From the NCBI RefSeq assembly GCF_001667035.1, contig NZ_LZIR01000075.1, forward strand, positions 1 to 64,000: 64,000 bases of DNA. The letters are read 5' to 3'. This DNA is from Mycobacterium sp. 852002-51057_SCH5723018. GTDB taxonomy: Bacteria > Actinomycetota > Actinomycetes > Mycobacteriales > Mycobacteriaceae. Below, piece after piece: positions 17,648 to 26,508 of the stretch. Below the pieces are notes generated by a model. The model did not search any database and was not told where the DNA came from. It was given only the letters and a program-made list of their open reading frames with translations. The stretch's first letter is position 1; each line of letters opens with the position of its first letter. A program made the position numbers and the translations under genes.

Positions 17648-18604
17648 TCAGGCCGGCAGCGCGTCGAGCGCCTTCTGCAAGCGGGCAATCGGCGACCCCA
17701 CGCCCAGCTCGGTCGCGAGCGTGGCGGTGCGTTTGGGGTGGGCGGCAACCAGGGGTAGGGCGTCGGTGGGCGTCGACATCTTGACCGGGGCGTCGGTGGC
17801 CACGCGCACCACCGTGCCGGCGGCCTCGATGTAGTCGGTCGAGGCCAGCAATTTGGCCCGTAAACCCTTGGCCATCTTGGACTTTGGGTCGTGGGCGGCG
17901 GCAAGGATCCGCTCCAGCGAGCCGTGCTGGGCCAGCAGGGTGGCTGCCGTCTTCTCGCCGACACCCGGTACCCCGGGCAGGCCGTCGGACGGGTCGCCGC
18001 GCAGCAGCGCGAGTTCGGCGTAGGCGGGGCCGGCCCGATCCTTGGGCACCCCGTAGTGCTCGGCCACCTCGGGGGGTCCAAACAAGGTGGCGTTGCTCAG
18101 CCCCCGCCCCAGGTACAGGACCCGAACCGGGACGGGCTCGTCGGTGACCACCTGCAGCAGGTCGCGATCGCCGCTGACCACCACGACCGCGTCCTTGCGT
18201 TCGCGCGCGGCGAGGGTGCCCAGCACGTCGTCGGCTTCGAAACCTTCCGCCCCCGCCGTCGGGATCCCGAATGCGTCGAGCAGCTCCATGATCATGTCGA
18301 TCTGCGGGGTCAGCTCGTCGGGCACTTCCTCGATGTCGGGCTCGCCCTCGGGTTCCGGTTCGGCGACCCGATGCGCCTTGTACGACGGGATGAGGTCGAC
18401 CCGGAACTGTGGACGCCAATCCAGGTCGAGGCACACCACCAGGCGGCCGGGTCGGTGGCGTGTGATCACCACGGCCAGCGAGTCGAGGAATCCGCGGACG
18501 GCGTTGACGGGTCGGCCGTCGGGGGTGGTGATCGACGACGGCACCCCGAAATACGAGCGGAACCACATGCTGGGGCCGTCGAGGAGCACTAGCGGCGATC
18601 GCAT
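17648..18604 (-). CDS. 5'-3' exonuclease (FEN-like), Rv2090-like
   Basis: 318 residues from the ATG at 18604. It matches the stand-alone 5'-3' exonuclease domain (the Pol I N-terminal fold). The opening reads LVLLDGPSMWFRSYFG, and the acidic metal-binding cluster includes FEADDVLGTLA and VVSGDRDLLQV. The helix-3-turn motif GLPGVPGVGEKTA binds the DNA backbone. Likely role: flap or RNA-primer removal and repair, in the cytoplasm. Transcribed divergently from pepE over a gap that holds a 13-bp inverted repeat. The frame is open further upstream (to 18805) but that part overlaps pepE and has no homology. Confidence 0.93.
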   Translation of the reverse strand: MRSPLVLLDGPSMWFRSYFGVPSSITTPDGRPVNAVRGFLDSLAVVITRHRPGRLVVCLDLDWRPQFRVDLIPSYKAHRVAEPEPEGEPDIEEVPDELTPQIDMIMELLDAFGIPTAGAEGFEADDVLGTLAARERKDAVVVVSGDRDLLQVVTDEPVPVRVLYLGRGLSNATLFGPPEVAEHYGVPKDRAGPAYAELALLRGDPSDGLPGVPGVGEKTAATLLAQHGSLERILAAAHDPKSKMAKGLRAKLLASTDYIEAAGTVVRVATDAPVKMSTPTDALPLVAAHPKRTATLATELGVGSPIARLQKALDALPA

Positions 18605-18623
18605 GCCGGTTATGGTCTCACGT

Positions 18624-18686
18624 CGCCGAACGTCGACTTGTCGTCGACCACTTTCGCGAATTGCCACAACAACTCGACGTTCGGCG
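18624..18686. promoter_or_regulatory. Perfect 13-bp inverted repeat in the exonuclease/pepE divergent promoter region
   Basis: CGCCGAACGTCGA (18624-18636) and TCGACGTTCGGCG (18674-18686) are exact reverse complements separated by 37 bases. They lie inside the 103-base gap between the exonuclease start (18604) and the pepE start (18708). Position and symmetry suggest a paired operator or a stem in a leader transcript. It does not match the mycobacterial LexA box (TCGAAC-N4-GTTCGA). Confidence 0.4.
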
Positions 18687-18707
18687 GGCCGGGTTAGCCT
18701 TGCTGCC

Positions 18708-19835
18708 ATGGACTCGGACCGATTCGACGCGGGAGTGTATGCACGCCGCCTGGCCGCGGCGGCCGGCGCGACCGCCGACGCCGGCCTCGCCGGCCTGGTG
18801 ATCACGCCCGGCTACGACCTGCGCTACCTCGTCGGCTCGCGCGCGCAGACGTTCGAGCGGCTCACCGCGCTGGTGCTGCCGGCCTCGGGCGATCCGACGG
18901 TGGTGGTGCCGCGGCTGGAGCTGGCCTCGCTGAAGGGTTCGGCCATTGCGGAACTTGGCCTGGCCGTGCGGGATTGGGTCGATGGCGACGACCCGTACAA
19001 GTTGGTGAGCGCGGCACTGCGCGGGGGCCCGGCCGCGACCGCCGTCACCGATTCCATGCCGGCGCTGCACCTGTTGCCGCTCGCCGGCGAGCTCGGCGTG
19101 CTGCCGACGCTGGCCACCGACGTGCTGCGCGGGCTGCGGATGGTCAAGGAGGAATGCGAGGTCGACGCCCTGCGCAAGGCCGGGGCGGCCATCGACCGGG
19201 TGCACGCCCGGGTGCCCGAGTTACTGCGACCGGGCCGCACCGAGGCCGACGTGGCCGCCGACATCGCCGAAGCCATTGTCGCCGAAGGGCATTCGGACGT
19301 GGCATTCATCATCGTCGGCTCCGGCCCGCACGCCGCCGACCCGCATCACAGCTATTCGGACCGAGAACTGCAGGCGGGCGACATCGTCGTCGTCGACATC
19401 GGCGGCGCCTACGCGCCCGGATACCACTCCGACTCGACCCGCACCTACAGCATCGGAGAACCCAAACCTGATGTAGCACAGCAATATTCGGTGCTACAGC
19501 GAGCGCAGCGCACGGCCTTCGACGCGGTGCGACCCGGCGTGACGGCCGAACAGGTCGATGCCGCCGCCCGCGACGTGCTGGCCGAGGCGGGGCTAGCGGA
19601 GTTTTTCGTGCACCGCACCGGACACGGGATCGGGCTGTCGGTGCACGAGGAGCCGTACATCGTCGCCGGTAACGACCTGCCACTGACCGCGGGCATGGCG
19701 TTTTCCATCGAGCCGGGCATCTACTTCCCCGGCCGGTGGGGGGCGCGCATCGAGGACATCGTCGTGGTCAGCGACGAAGGCGCCCTGGCCGTCAACAACC
19801 GGCCGCATGACCTGATCGTGGTGCCCGCACCCTAA
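18708..19835 (+). CDS. pepE: Xaa-Pro dipeptidase family protein PepE (M24B)
   Basis: 375 residues from the ATG at 18708. Creatinase/prolidase fold: the N-terminal domain includes YDLRYLVGSRAQTFERL, and the C-terminal pita-bread metallopeptidase domain supplies metal ligands in VVDIGGAYAPGYHSDSTRTY (two Asp), HRTGHGIG (His), SIEPGIY (Glu) and ARIEDIVVV (Glu). It cleaves dipeptides or N-terminal residues before proline; the cytoplasmic substrate is unknown. The length equals what I recall for Rv2089c. Confidence 0.93.
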   Translation: MDSDRFDAGVYARRLAAAAGATADAGLAGLVITPGYDLRYLVGSRAQTFERLTALVLPASGDPTVVVPRLELASLKGSAIAELGLAVRDWVDGDDPYKLVSAALRGGPAATAVTDSMPALHLLPLAGELGVLPTLATDVLRGLRMVKEECEVDALRKAGAAIDRVHARVPELLRPGRTEADVAADIAEAIVAEGHSDVAFIIVGSGPHAADPHHSYSDRELQAGDIVVVDIGGAYAPGYHSDSTRTYSIGEPKPDVAQQYSVLQRAQRTAFDAVRPGVTAEQVDAAARDVLAEAGLAEFFVHRTGHGIGLSVHEEPYIVAGNDLPLTAGMAFSIEPGIYFPGRWGARIEDIVVVSDEGALAVNNRPHDLIVVPAP

Positions 19836-19870
19836 CGAGCTTGACACCGCCGCCGCGTAGGTTGGGCGGG

Positions 19871-22126
19871 GTGTCGATCCTGGACCTTCCGCTGCTTCCG
19901 ATCCGCATCGCACGTCACGTCGCTCACGCTCTCCTGCATCCCGTCGCGCCGTCCCCGGCGCCGCCCGGCGAGCTCGTCGTCGTCGACGGGATGCCCGAGG
20001 GCGTGCCGCCCGCGGCGCGGCGCCCCGAGCCGGGGCTGCCCGCGCCGTCGAATTGGCCGTTCGGCGAGCAGTTTCCGCGCACCTGCGGAGCCGGGCGGCT
20101 GGCCGGGGGTGCGCTGTTCTGGACCGATTTCCTCTACGACGACCACGGCGCGACGGGCGTCCCGATCGGGGACCTGAAGATTCAAGCGCCGCCGCGCGGC
20201 ACCTACGTTTATCCGCACGGGCCCGCGGCCAACAACGGCGCCGACATCTTCCGCGTCGCTATCGGGCTGACCGAGACCGACACATGGTGGCGGGTCGACT
20301 GGAACACGCTGGTCGACGCCGCCGTGCCGATCGCGCTGTTCACCTTCGACACCGATCCCGCCCGGACGGCCGCCGAGGAGTGGCCGGCCGGGGCCGGCGT
20401 GCGGTCGAAGGGCATCGACATGGCGCTGCTCATCTCCGGGAGGGCCGCGGCGGTGATCGACCTGACCACTCGCGTGGCCACGCCCGTCAAGCACAGCGTC
20501 GACATGGCGTCGCGGTCGTTTATGGCGCAGGTTCCGCGGGCGCTGGTCGAACCCACCGGAAGCTGGACGGTTCGCCTGGCCGCCGGGTTGGCCACGGCGG
20601 CGGGCGACGGGTTCGCCGACGTGCCCGCCCAGCGCGGCGCGCTGCCCGGGCAGCCCAACGTCTACAACGTCGCGTTCCGCACCCACGAGCAGGAGCCGCC
20701 GCACCTCAACTTCTGGTCCGATTCGGCGCAGGCCGCGGCGCTGAGCCACGGCGACGTGTCCGAGTTTGCGCTGACGGTGCCGTGGGCTCAACTGGCCGCC
20801 CGGGCGACCGCACCGGAGCCGGTGATCACCGGCCCGACAACCCGCTGGTACGTCTCGTCGGTCGAGCTGGGCCAGGGCGTCGCGGCCGAAGACATCTTGA
20901 GCACGTTGAGCACCAAGCCGCAATTCCTCGGCCGGGTGCAGCCGTATTCGGTCTGCCTGCCGTCGACCTACGCACCGGGCCGGGCGCTGCCGCTGACGCT
21001 GCTGCTGCACTCGCTGGCGCTCGGACAAAGCCAGTTCGCCGCGATCGACCCGCGCCTGCTGCACGAGGTGTGCGAGGGCCGCGACTCGGTGGTGGTCACG
21101 CCGCTGGCCCGCGGCCCGTCAACCTGGTACTTCGACACCGGGGAACTCGACGTCTGGGAAGTGTGGGCGCGGGTGGCCGAACAGCTCGGCACCGACCCCA
21201 ATCGCACGGTCATCTCCGGCTACTCGATGGGCGGGTATGCCGCCTACAAGCTGGGATTGAGCTATCCGCAGGCGTTTTCGCAGGCGGTGGTGCTGGCCGG
21301 CCCGCCGACGTGCGGCGTGCGGCTGCTTCCCGGCGTCGACATCCCGGCCGACCTCGACCTCGACTCGCCGTGCGCCCGCGAGGGTGACACCTGGAAGCTG
21401 CTGGTGAATGCCCGCTGGTTGCCGTACGTCATCGCCCACGGTTTGGTCGACGAGCTGGTGCCGTTCGTCTCCGCCGCCGAGCAGGTGCTCGAGCTGGACC
21501 GGCTCGGCTACCGGCACCGGTTCACCGTCTACCCCCTCGAGGATCACATCGCCTGGGTGCTTCAGGACAAGTTCGCGGACCCGATCTCGCACATGGGAAC
21601 CGGTCTGCGCCAAGCGGACCCGGGGCACATCACGTTCGCGTGGCATCCGCAGCTGGTGCGCGCCGATCTGGGCATCGGGCCGCATCAGGTGTGGTGGTTG
21701 TCGGAGCTGACCGCCGATCCGGCGGTCACGGCGCGGCGCGGCGCCGTGGCCGAGGTCGACGCGCGGTCGTATGCCCGGCCGGACCCGACGCACACCATTC
21801 GGCATCACCGCGGGGTCTTCTTCGATTTCGACCCGACGCCCGGGGTGTACAGCGAGCTGGACTGGCGAGTGGGGCGGCCCGTCGACCCGCTGCCGTATCT
21901 GACGCTGCGCCTCACCGGGGTCGCCGGAATCCGGGTCGACGTGGCGCGTGCCGGGCTGGCTGCGCTGCCGTCATCGACGATCACCGTCGCCACCGACACC
22001 GCCGCGCAGATCACGCTTGGCGGGCTGCCCGACGGTGTCGAGGTGGAGCTCGACGGCCAGCCGGCCGGGCCGACGGTGGCCGTGTCGCGCGGGCGGCATC
22101 GCATCACGCTGACCGGCTCCGGCTAG
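19871..22126 (+). CDS. Large alpha/beta-hydrolase (esterase-like) protein
   Basis: 751 residues from the GTG at 19871. The N-terminal ~360 residues form an uncharacterised beta-rich region (YPHGPAANNGADIFRVAIGL, WWRVDWNTL). The middle is an alpha/beta-hydrolase domain with nucleophile elbow GYSMGGYAA (Ser452) and preceding strand motifs (LLLHSLALGQSQ; VVVTPLARG). His in YPLEDHIAW could complete the triad. The C-terminal ~60 residues look like a small PEGA/Ig-like domain (LGGLPDGVEVELDGQPAG). There is no signal peptide or TM segment. It lies 35 bases after pepE and 59 bases before the toxin-like gene. A peptidase or feruloyl-esterase-like role is possible. Confidence 0.75.
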   Translation: MSILDLPLLPIRIARHVAHALLHPVAPSPAPPGELVVVDGMPEGVPPAARRPEPGLPAPSNWPFGEQFPRTCGAGRLAGGALFWTDFLYDDHGATGVPIGDLKIQAPPRGTYVYPHGPAANNGADIFRVAIGLTETDTWWRVDWNTLVDAAVPIALFTFDTDPARTAAEEWPAGAGVRSKGIDMALLISGRAAAVIDLTTRVATPVKHSVDMASRSFMAQVPRALVEPTGSWTVRLAAGLATAAGDGFADVPAQRGALPGQPNVYNVAFRTHEQEPPHLNFWSDSAQAAALSHGDVSEFALTVPWAQLAARATAPEPVITGPTTRWYVSSVELGQGVAAEDILSTLSTKPQFLGRVQPYSVCLPSTYAPGRALPLTLLLHSLALGQSQFAAIDPRLLHEVCEGRDSVVVTPLARGPSTWYFDTGELDVWEVWARVAEQLGTDPNRTVISGYSMGGYAAYKLGLSYPQAFSQAVVLAGPPTCGVRLLPGVDIPADLDLDSPCAREGDTWKLLVNARWLPYVIAHGLVDELVPFVSAAEQVLELDRLGYRHRFTVYPLEDHIAWVLQDKFADPISHMGTGLRQADPGHITFAWHPQLVRADLGIGPHQVWWLSELTADPAVTARRGAVAEVDARSYARPDPTHTIRHHRGVFFDFDPTPGVYSELDWRVGRPVDPLPYLTLRLTGVAGIRVDVARAGLAALPSSTITVATDTAAQITLGGLPDGVEVELDGQPAGPTVAVSRGRHRITLTGSG

Positions 22127-22185
22127 CGTGTCCGCCTGACCTGCGTGAATAGCCATGCGCCTCGACGTGGGCGAGAATTCGGCGC

Positions 22186-25100
22186 GTGGGGCCGTTAGCG
22201 GTAGATCCTCAGGCGCTCTATGCCGCGGGCAGCGCCCTGAACGGCGCTGGAGGCGGCCTGGAGGCCAACCTCACCGTGTTGACGGCCGGTTTCGCCGCCC
22301 ATACCGGCCTGGACGCGGCCGGCACGGTGTTCGGGCTGGGGTACCAGGAGGCCGCGGAGAAGGTGTTGACGCTGGCGGCGGCCGCGATCAACGCCTGCCG
22401 GCAGTGTGGAGCCCGACTACAGCAAGGCGCGGCGAATTACTCGAGGGCCGAAGCCGATTCGAGGCTGGGCGGCGGTGCCGACGTCTTGCAGGCGCCGCCC
22501 GACCCGCCCACCATCGCGCCTCCCGGGCCGCCCGGGACGTGGGGCAAAGGGGAGCCCCCTCCGCTGCTGTGGGCCGTGGTGCAGTCGTTCGTCGACGACG
22601 TGTGGCCCGACGGCGACGTCGAGGGCTTGCATGCGGCCGCGGCTCGGTGGCGCAGTTTCGGCGCGGCAGCGGGCGGGATGCGGGGCGCGGTCAACGCTTC
22701 GAAGTCGCTGTTTGATGGTCAGCACATCCCCGAAGGCGGCTTGATCGATGAGGGTTTGTCGAAGATCGCCGGCGGCATGGGGAAGATTGGCGAGCTGTCG
22801 GAAGCGCTGGCCAGGAAGCTCGATGACTTCGCCAACGGGGTGAGTCGTGCCCAGAACGCGATCCGGGACCTGCTGAACCGCCTGGGATCACTGACCGACA
22901 TCGGGCACGACCTGATGTTGATCGTCAAAGGCGACGCGTTCGAGGAGATCAAAAAGATCGCAGGGGACATCAACGACGTGCTCCACCACTTTGGTGAGGA
23001 AGCCAGGGCCATGGAGCAGTCGATCAAGATGGGGATGCAGGTCGTCGACGGCGAGGTCGTCAAGCTCGAGAAGTACGTGCGCGGCGAGCTCAAGAACTTC
23101 CTCGGCGATGCGGTCGGCAACCAGGTGGCGACCGTGTTCGACACATGGCTGAACGCGAACGAGGGCGTCCTCAAAGGCGCAGTCGGCATGGCGCAGGCCA
23201 TTGGTGAGCTCGACCCGCGATGGTTCCTGCTCGATCCAAAAGGCGCTGCGGACACCTGGGCGAACTTGGGCAAGAGCTTGTGGAAAGGCAGCCTGATCAA
23301 TGCCTTGTTTAACCCCCAAGAGGCCAGTGAAACACAGCTGCAGCAGCTGAAAGGACTGCTGCACCTTGATGATTGGAGCACGGCTCGGCCGGGATTGGGG
23401 TTCGGTGAAAACCTGTTCGATCTCAGCACGTTGCTCATTCCTGGCGGTGGGGAGGCCGGTGCGGCGGCGGATGGCGCAGGAGCGGCCGCTCGCGGCGCCG
23501 AGGCCGCAGGGGAGGCCGCGGGTACCGCGGGGCGTGCCGGCGAGCGAGCGGCCGGTGGGGTAGCGGGCGCCGCCGGTGCTCGCGGCGCGTTGGCTGATAT
23601 CGCCGGAACCGGAAGCAAGCTGACAAAAGACCTCGAAGGCGTCACCGGAAACCTCCCCAAGATCGAGCCGCCGCCCGTGGGCGGACGCCCCGTGGGTTTG
23701 CCACCGGGCAAGCTGCCGGACGCGCCCGTCGGGCCGGCACCGCACGCGCCGGACGCGGCCCCCGGTGCGCCTCACGGGCCAACTGCCTCGCCGGGGCCGA
23801 CGGCCTCGGAGCCGCCGGGACCGCCGGGTGGTCAGCCGGCACCCGCACCGGCGGGCGGCCCGCACGAACCGGGAGGCGGTCCTCCCGCCTCGGCGCCTGC
23901 GCCAACGGGTGGGGCGCACGAGCCACCGCCTGAGCCGGCGCCCGCTGCGCCTGCACCAGCGTCGCCGCCGGGTGGTCCGCATGAACCGGGATTCGACCCG
24001 CCAGCCGCCGCGGCTCCAGCCTCGGGTGGACCCCATGAACCGGGATTCGACCCGCCAGCCGCCGCGGCTCCCGCGCCGGGTGGACCCCATGGTGTTGGGT
24101 CTTTGCCTGAGAGCCATTCGCCTGAACCGCCGTTGCCGGCTGGGGGTGACCCGCATGGACCGGGGGTTGAGCCGGAGTCTGTGCCTGCGCAGCCGGGCGC
24201 GACGCCGGGTGGTCCCCATGATCCCGGCGCTGTGTCTGAGAGCCATTCGCCTGAACCGCCATTGCCGGCTGGGGGCGGCCCGCATGAACCGGGGTTTGAG
24301 CCGGAGTCTGCACCTGCCCAGGCGGACGCGACGCCGGGTGATCCCCATGATCCCGATTTAGTGCCGGCCGGCGGTCCGCACGAGCCGGTCCCAGAACCGG
24401 CCGGTGGTCCGCATGAGCCGGTCTCAGAACCGGCCGGTGGTCCGCATGAACCGGCATCCGTGCCCGCCGGCGGACCGCATGACCCGGCACCCGCGGCCGC
24501 GCCCGTTTCCGCTCCGGCAGCCGTGCCCGCCGCAGTGGGTGACCGCTTGCCGTCGGCTGTTCCCGCAGCGGCCGAATCGACGCCAGCTCGCTTGCCGGCA
24601 ACACCCAGCGGGTCTCCTGTCGGACCGGCGCCCGTCGCCGCGCACTCGGCGCAGCCGACGCCATCGTTGTCGGCTTCGACACCTCATTCCGCGCCGCCGG
24701 GTGGTCGCCCGACGGAACTGCCGCCGCCGGGCCGCGGCGGCCGGCACGGGACGGGTGAAGGCGGTTCCCCGGGTGGGCCGCCACACCGAAAGCCACCGCC
24801 TGGTGGGGGTCCGCATGCGCCTGGCGACCAGGGCCCCCCTCGCGATGGCCCCGGCAGTGGAGCCGACGATCAGGCGCACGACCAACCATCCCCAGACGGC
24901 GCTGACGACGGTCAGAACCCGGGCAAGGGAAAACCCCCAACGGCAAGAGAGGTCTTTCCAGAGGCAAACGAATACGGTGACCTCACAAAGGATCAGTATG
25001 AGCACGAGTTCGTGGACGAAAACGGTCAAACGCGGTATCCGGAGGAGAATGATCCGGAGAAGCCCTACGCAGTTCCTGGGACCGTTCACAACATGACTCC

Positions 25101-25440
25101 AACGGAGATCATGAATGAGTTAGACGGGAATTTCATCGACCGTATCGGCCACCCCCGCGGTCGATGGCTGGCCCCCGAAGGAACACCTTACGAAGGGCGT
25201 TCTTTGCCCTGCGAGTCTCTAGACTTGGACTACCATGTGTATAAAGTACATGCCGAGGTTGGCTTACCCCGTGGATGGGTAATCGAAAAATCGACCGCTG
25301 CACCGTGGTTTGGCCATGGCGGTGGAGGTATTCAATATAGGTTGGTTCCACCGAGGAATGGCAAGGCGAGCGTTGAAGAGCTTGAAGGCAGAGGATTCTT
25401 GGAAGACGTCGGACACCTTTTCTTTGGGAGTGGATCATGA
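22186..25440 (+). CDS. CpnT-like polymorphic toxin: WXG100-like N-terminus, Pro-rich linker, TNT NAD glycohydrolase domain
   Basis: 1084 residues from a GTG. Residues 1-95 and ~125-240 are two helical segments resembling the WXG100-like export region of CpnT; ~240-430 is helical pre-toxin sequence. Residues ~430-490 are Ala/Gly-rich, and ~490-905 form a Pro/Gly/His/Glu linker full of GGPHEPG units. Residues ~915-1084 match the tuberculosis necrotizing toxin (TNT) domain: FIDRIG (Arg986), GRSLP, YHVYKV (His1017), APWFG and GGGIQYRLV (Gln1050). TNT of M. tuberculosis CpnT hydrolyses NAD(P). Secretion by an ESX system is inferred, yet no WXG100 partner gene lies nearby. ATGA overlap with the next gene suggests toxin-immunity coupling. 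Confidence 0.85.
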   Translation: MGPLAVDPQALYAAGSALNGAGGGLEANLTVLTAGFAAHTGLDAAGTVFGLGYQEAAEKVLTLAAAAINACRQCGARLQQGAANYSRAEADSRLGGGADVLQAPPDPPTIAPPGPPGTWGKGEPPPLLWAVVQSFVDDVWPDGDVEGLHAAAARWRSFGAAAGGMRGAVNASKSLFDGQHIPEGGLIDEGLSKIAGGMGKIGELSEALARKLDDFANGVSRAQNAIRDLLNRLGSLTDIGHDLMLIVKGDAFEEIKKIAGDINDVLHHFGEEARAMEQSIKMGMQVVDGEVVKLEKYVRGELKNFLGDAVGNQVATVFDTWLNANEGVLKGAVGMAQAIGELDPRWFLLDPKGAADTWANLGKSLWKGSLINALFNPQEASETQLQQLKGLLHLDDWSTARPGLGFGENLFDLSTLLIPGGGEAGAAADGAGAAARGAEAAGEAAGTAGRAGERAAGGVAGAAGARGALADIAGTGSKLTKDLEGVTGNLPKIEPPPVGGRPVGLPPGKLPDAPVGPAPHAPDAAPGAPHGPTASPGPTASEPPGPPGGQPAPAPAGGPHEPGGGPPASAPAPTGGAHEPPPEPAPAAPAPASPPGGPHEPGFDPPAAAAPASGGPHEPGFDPPAAAAPAPGGPHGVGSLPESHSPEPPLPAGGDPHGPGVEPESVPAQPGATPGGPHDPGAVSESHSPEPPLPAGGGPHEPGFEPESAPAQADATPGDPHDPDLVPAGGPHEPVPEPAGGPHEPVSEPAGGPHEPASVPAGGPHDPAPAAAPVSAPAAVPAAVGDRLPSAVPAAAESTPARLPATPSGSPVGPAPVAAHSAQPTPSLSASTPHSAPPGGRPTELPPPGRGGRHGTGEGGSPGGPPHRKPPPGGGPHAPGDQGPPRDGPGSGADDQAHDQPSPDGADDGQNPGKGKPPTAREVFPEANEYGDLTKDQYEHEFVDENGQTRYPEENDPEKPYAVPGTVHNMTPTEIMNELDGNFIDRIGHPRGRWLAPEGTPYEGRSLPCESLDLDYHVYKVHAEVGLPRGWVIEKSTAAPWFGHGGGGIQYRLVPPRNGKASVEELEGRGFLEDVGHLFFGSGS
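23981..24488 (+). repeat. Tandem repeats in the toxin linker (54-bp x2, 129-bp x2, 33-bp x3+)
   Basis: Three sets of in-frame tandem repeats follow one another. A 54-bp unit runs 23981-24034 and 24035-24088. A 129-bp unit starts at about 24108 and again at 24237. A 33-bp unit encoding GGPHEPVPEPA runs 24370-24402, 24403-24435 and 24436-24468, with a partial fourth. All encode the Pro/Gly/His-rich spacer between export region and toxin tip. Copy number is likely to vary, and the DNA homology could support exchange of downstream tips. Confidence 0.85.
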
Positions 25441-26078
25441 ACGACTATTATGTCGACCTGAGTAAATTTCCATCTCGTCTCCGAAGAGTCGTCGAATCTT
25501 GGTTCGTCTGGCAGACGATATACCTGCGGGCGCGTGATAGTTACCCTGGTGATGACCGGCGAAGGCCCGCAGAATGGGAAAGTCCGGAGCGACGATTTTG
25601 GGGCAAACAACTGCCGCAAATAATTAATGATTCTGAAGTGGCGTTCACCGGCGATGCCGAGATTTCTTACTTCGTAGTGAAAGAAGGCGATGCATACTAC
25701 ATCGATCAGAAGGAGAGGTCGTCGCGGGGGAGATATTGGATGTTTAGGCGTTTTGAGGACGCTGAAAAGTATCTTTTGCTGCTCATAAGCGACTTCGCGC
25801 GGCCGGGCGAGTATTCCGATTCAATCCTCTTTCGGTGGTACAAGGAAGGAATCGATCCGAATGTGTCGTTGACAGAAATCGATCCTGATAACTATCCGGG
25901 CCGGGTTTCGCTGAGAGTCGATCGGGAGGAGACCGATCGAGGCTGGATGTCCGATTACGACGCGACAATCTTCTCGCACGCAATCGCGTTGACATACGAA
26001 GAGCTTGACGGTGCTCTACGCGAAGGAATTCCGCCGGAATGGTTTAACTTCAGAATCGTCGCCGACATTACGAAGTAA
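25437..26078 (+). CDS. Putative immunity protein for the adjacent TNT toxin
   Basis: 213 residues, acidic, no signal peptide or membrane helix. Its ATG overlaps the toxin stop (ATGA), the arrangement expected of a cognate immunity gene. No family is recognised, and it is not similar to the known TNT antitoxin family Imm61. The skeleton (FRRFEDAEKYLL, then FRWYKEGIDPNVSLTEI, then ALTYEELDGALREGIPPEWF) reappears loosely in the protein at 28491-29075, so the two may belong to one immunity superfamily. Base composition is clearly lower in GC than the core genes, consistent with horizontal acquisition. Confidence 0.7.
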   Translation: MNDYYVDLSKFPSRLRRVVESWFVWQTIYLRARDSYPGDDRRRPAEWESPERRFWGKQLPQIINDSEVAFTGDAEISYFVVKEGDAYYIDQKERSSRGRYWMFRRFEDAEKYLLLLISDFARPGEYSDSILFRWYKEGIDPNVSLTEIDPDNYPGRVSLRVDREETDRGWMSDYDATIFSHAIALTYEELDGALREGIPPEWFNFRIVADITK

Positions 26079-26210
26079 GCAGTGTTCTCGAAAGAAGCTT
26101 TGGCGTCGGGTAGAACTTAATAACTTGGGCCACCACGAAATATATTTTTGTGCTACTATGCTTAAAAAAGGACGCGTTCCGGAACAACGAGCCGAATTGA
26201 GGGAGACGAT

Positions 26211-26489
26211 TTGGAACTCAGTGATACATGCTTTTCGCTTTCTGGAAGATATTCGATCGGCGCCGAGTCCGAGTCGAGTCGCTATTACGTGTCTGTACCA
26301 GTAAGCAATGGTATCGTTGACTACGAAGAGTATTACGAGATCATCGAAGGCCAATATCAGCAATTTCTGGTTGACGAGGCCGCGGCGACTGATTTTGTTG
26401 AAGCTTGCCGCAGGCGGGAGCACAATGACCTGCTCTTGCAGAGACTGGGGAGTAACCGCGGAATTCCCGTGTATCAGGCACGAACCTAA
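26211..26489 (+). CDS. Small putative immunity-array protein, copy 1 (92 aa)
   Basis: 92 residues from a TTG preceded by GAGGGAGA; a GTG at 26220 is an alternative. Core motifs are RYSIGAESESSRYY, PVSNGIVDYEEYYEI, DFVEACRRREHNDLLL and GSNRGIPV. A second copy lies at 29118-29408; by eye about 60 of 75 aligned residues are identical, and long DNA stretches are shared. Family not recognised. Position after a toxin/immunity pair suggests an accessory or orphan immunity role. GC content is low, as for its neighbours. Confidence 0.6.
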   Translation: MELSDTCFSLSGRYSIGAESESSRYYVSVPVSNGIVDYEEYYEIIEGQYQQFLVDEAAATDFVEACRRREHNDLLLQRLGSNRGIPVYQART

Positions 26490-26508
26490 GCAGAGAAGTA
26501 AACGCCTG

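Noticed and set aside
18624..18686. LexA/SOS box next to the exonuclease gene
   Set aside because: The mycobacterial SOS box TCGAAC-N4-GTTCGA is absent; only the unrelated 13-bp arms are present.
22888..24348. Minus-strand open frame opposite the CpnT-like linker, Arg-rich
   Set aside because: Composition is the mirror of the Pro/Gly repeat DNA; no start context or family.
23981..24488. CRISPR-like regular repeats
   Set aside because: Repeats are head-to-tail, in frame, without unique spacers, and encode a Pro-rich linker.
26005..26304. Open frame overlapping the end of the 25437 gene and the start of the 26211 gene
   Set aside because: Its translation shows no family resemblance, while the other frames have paralogues elsewhere in the array.
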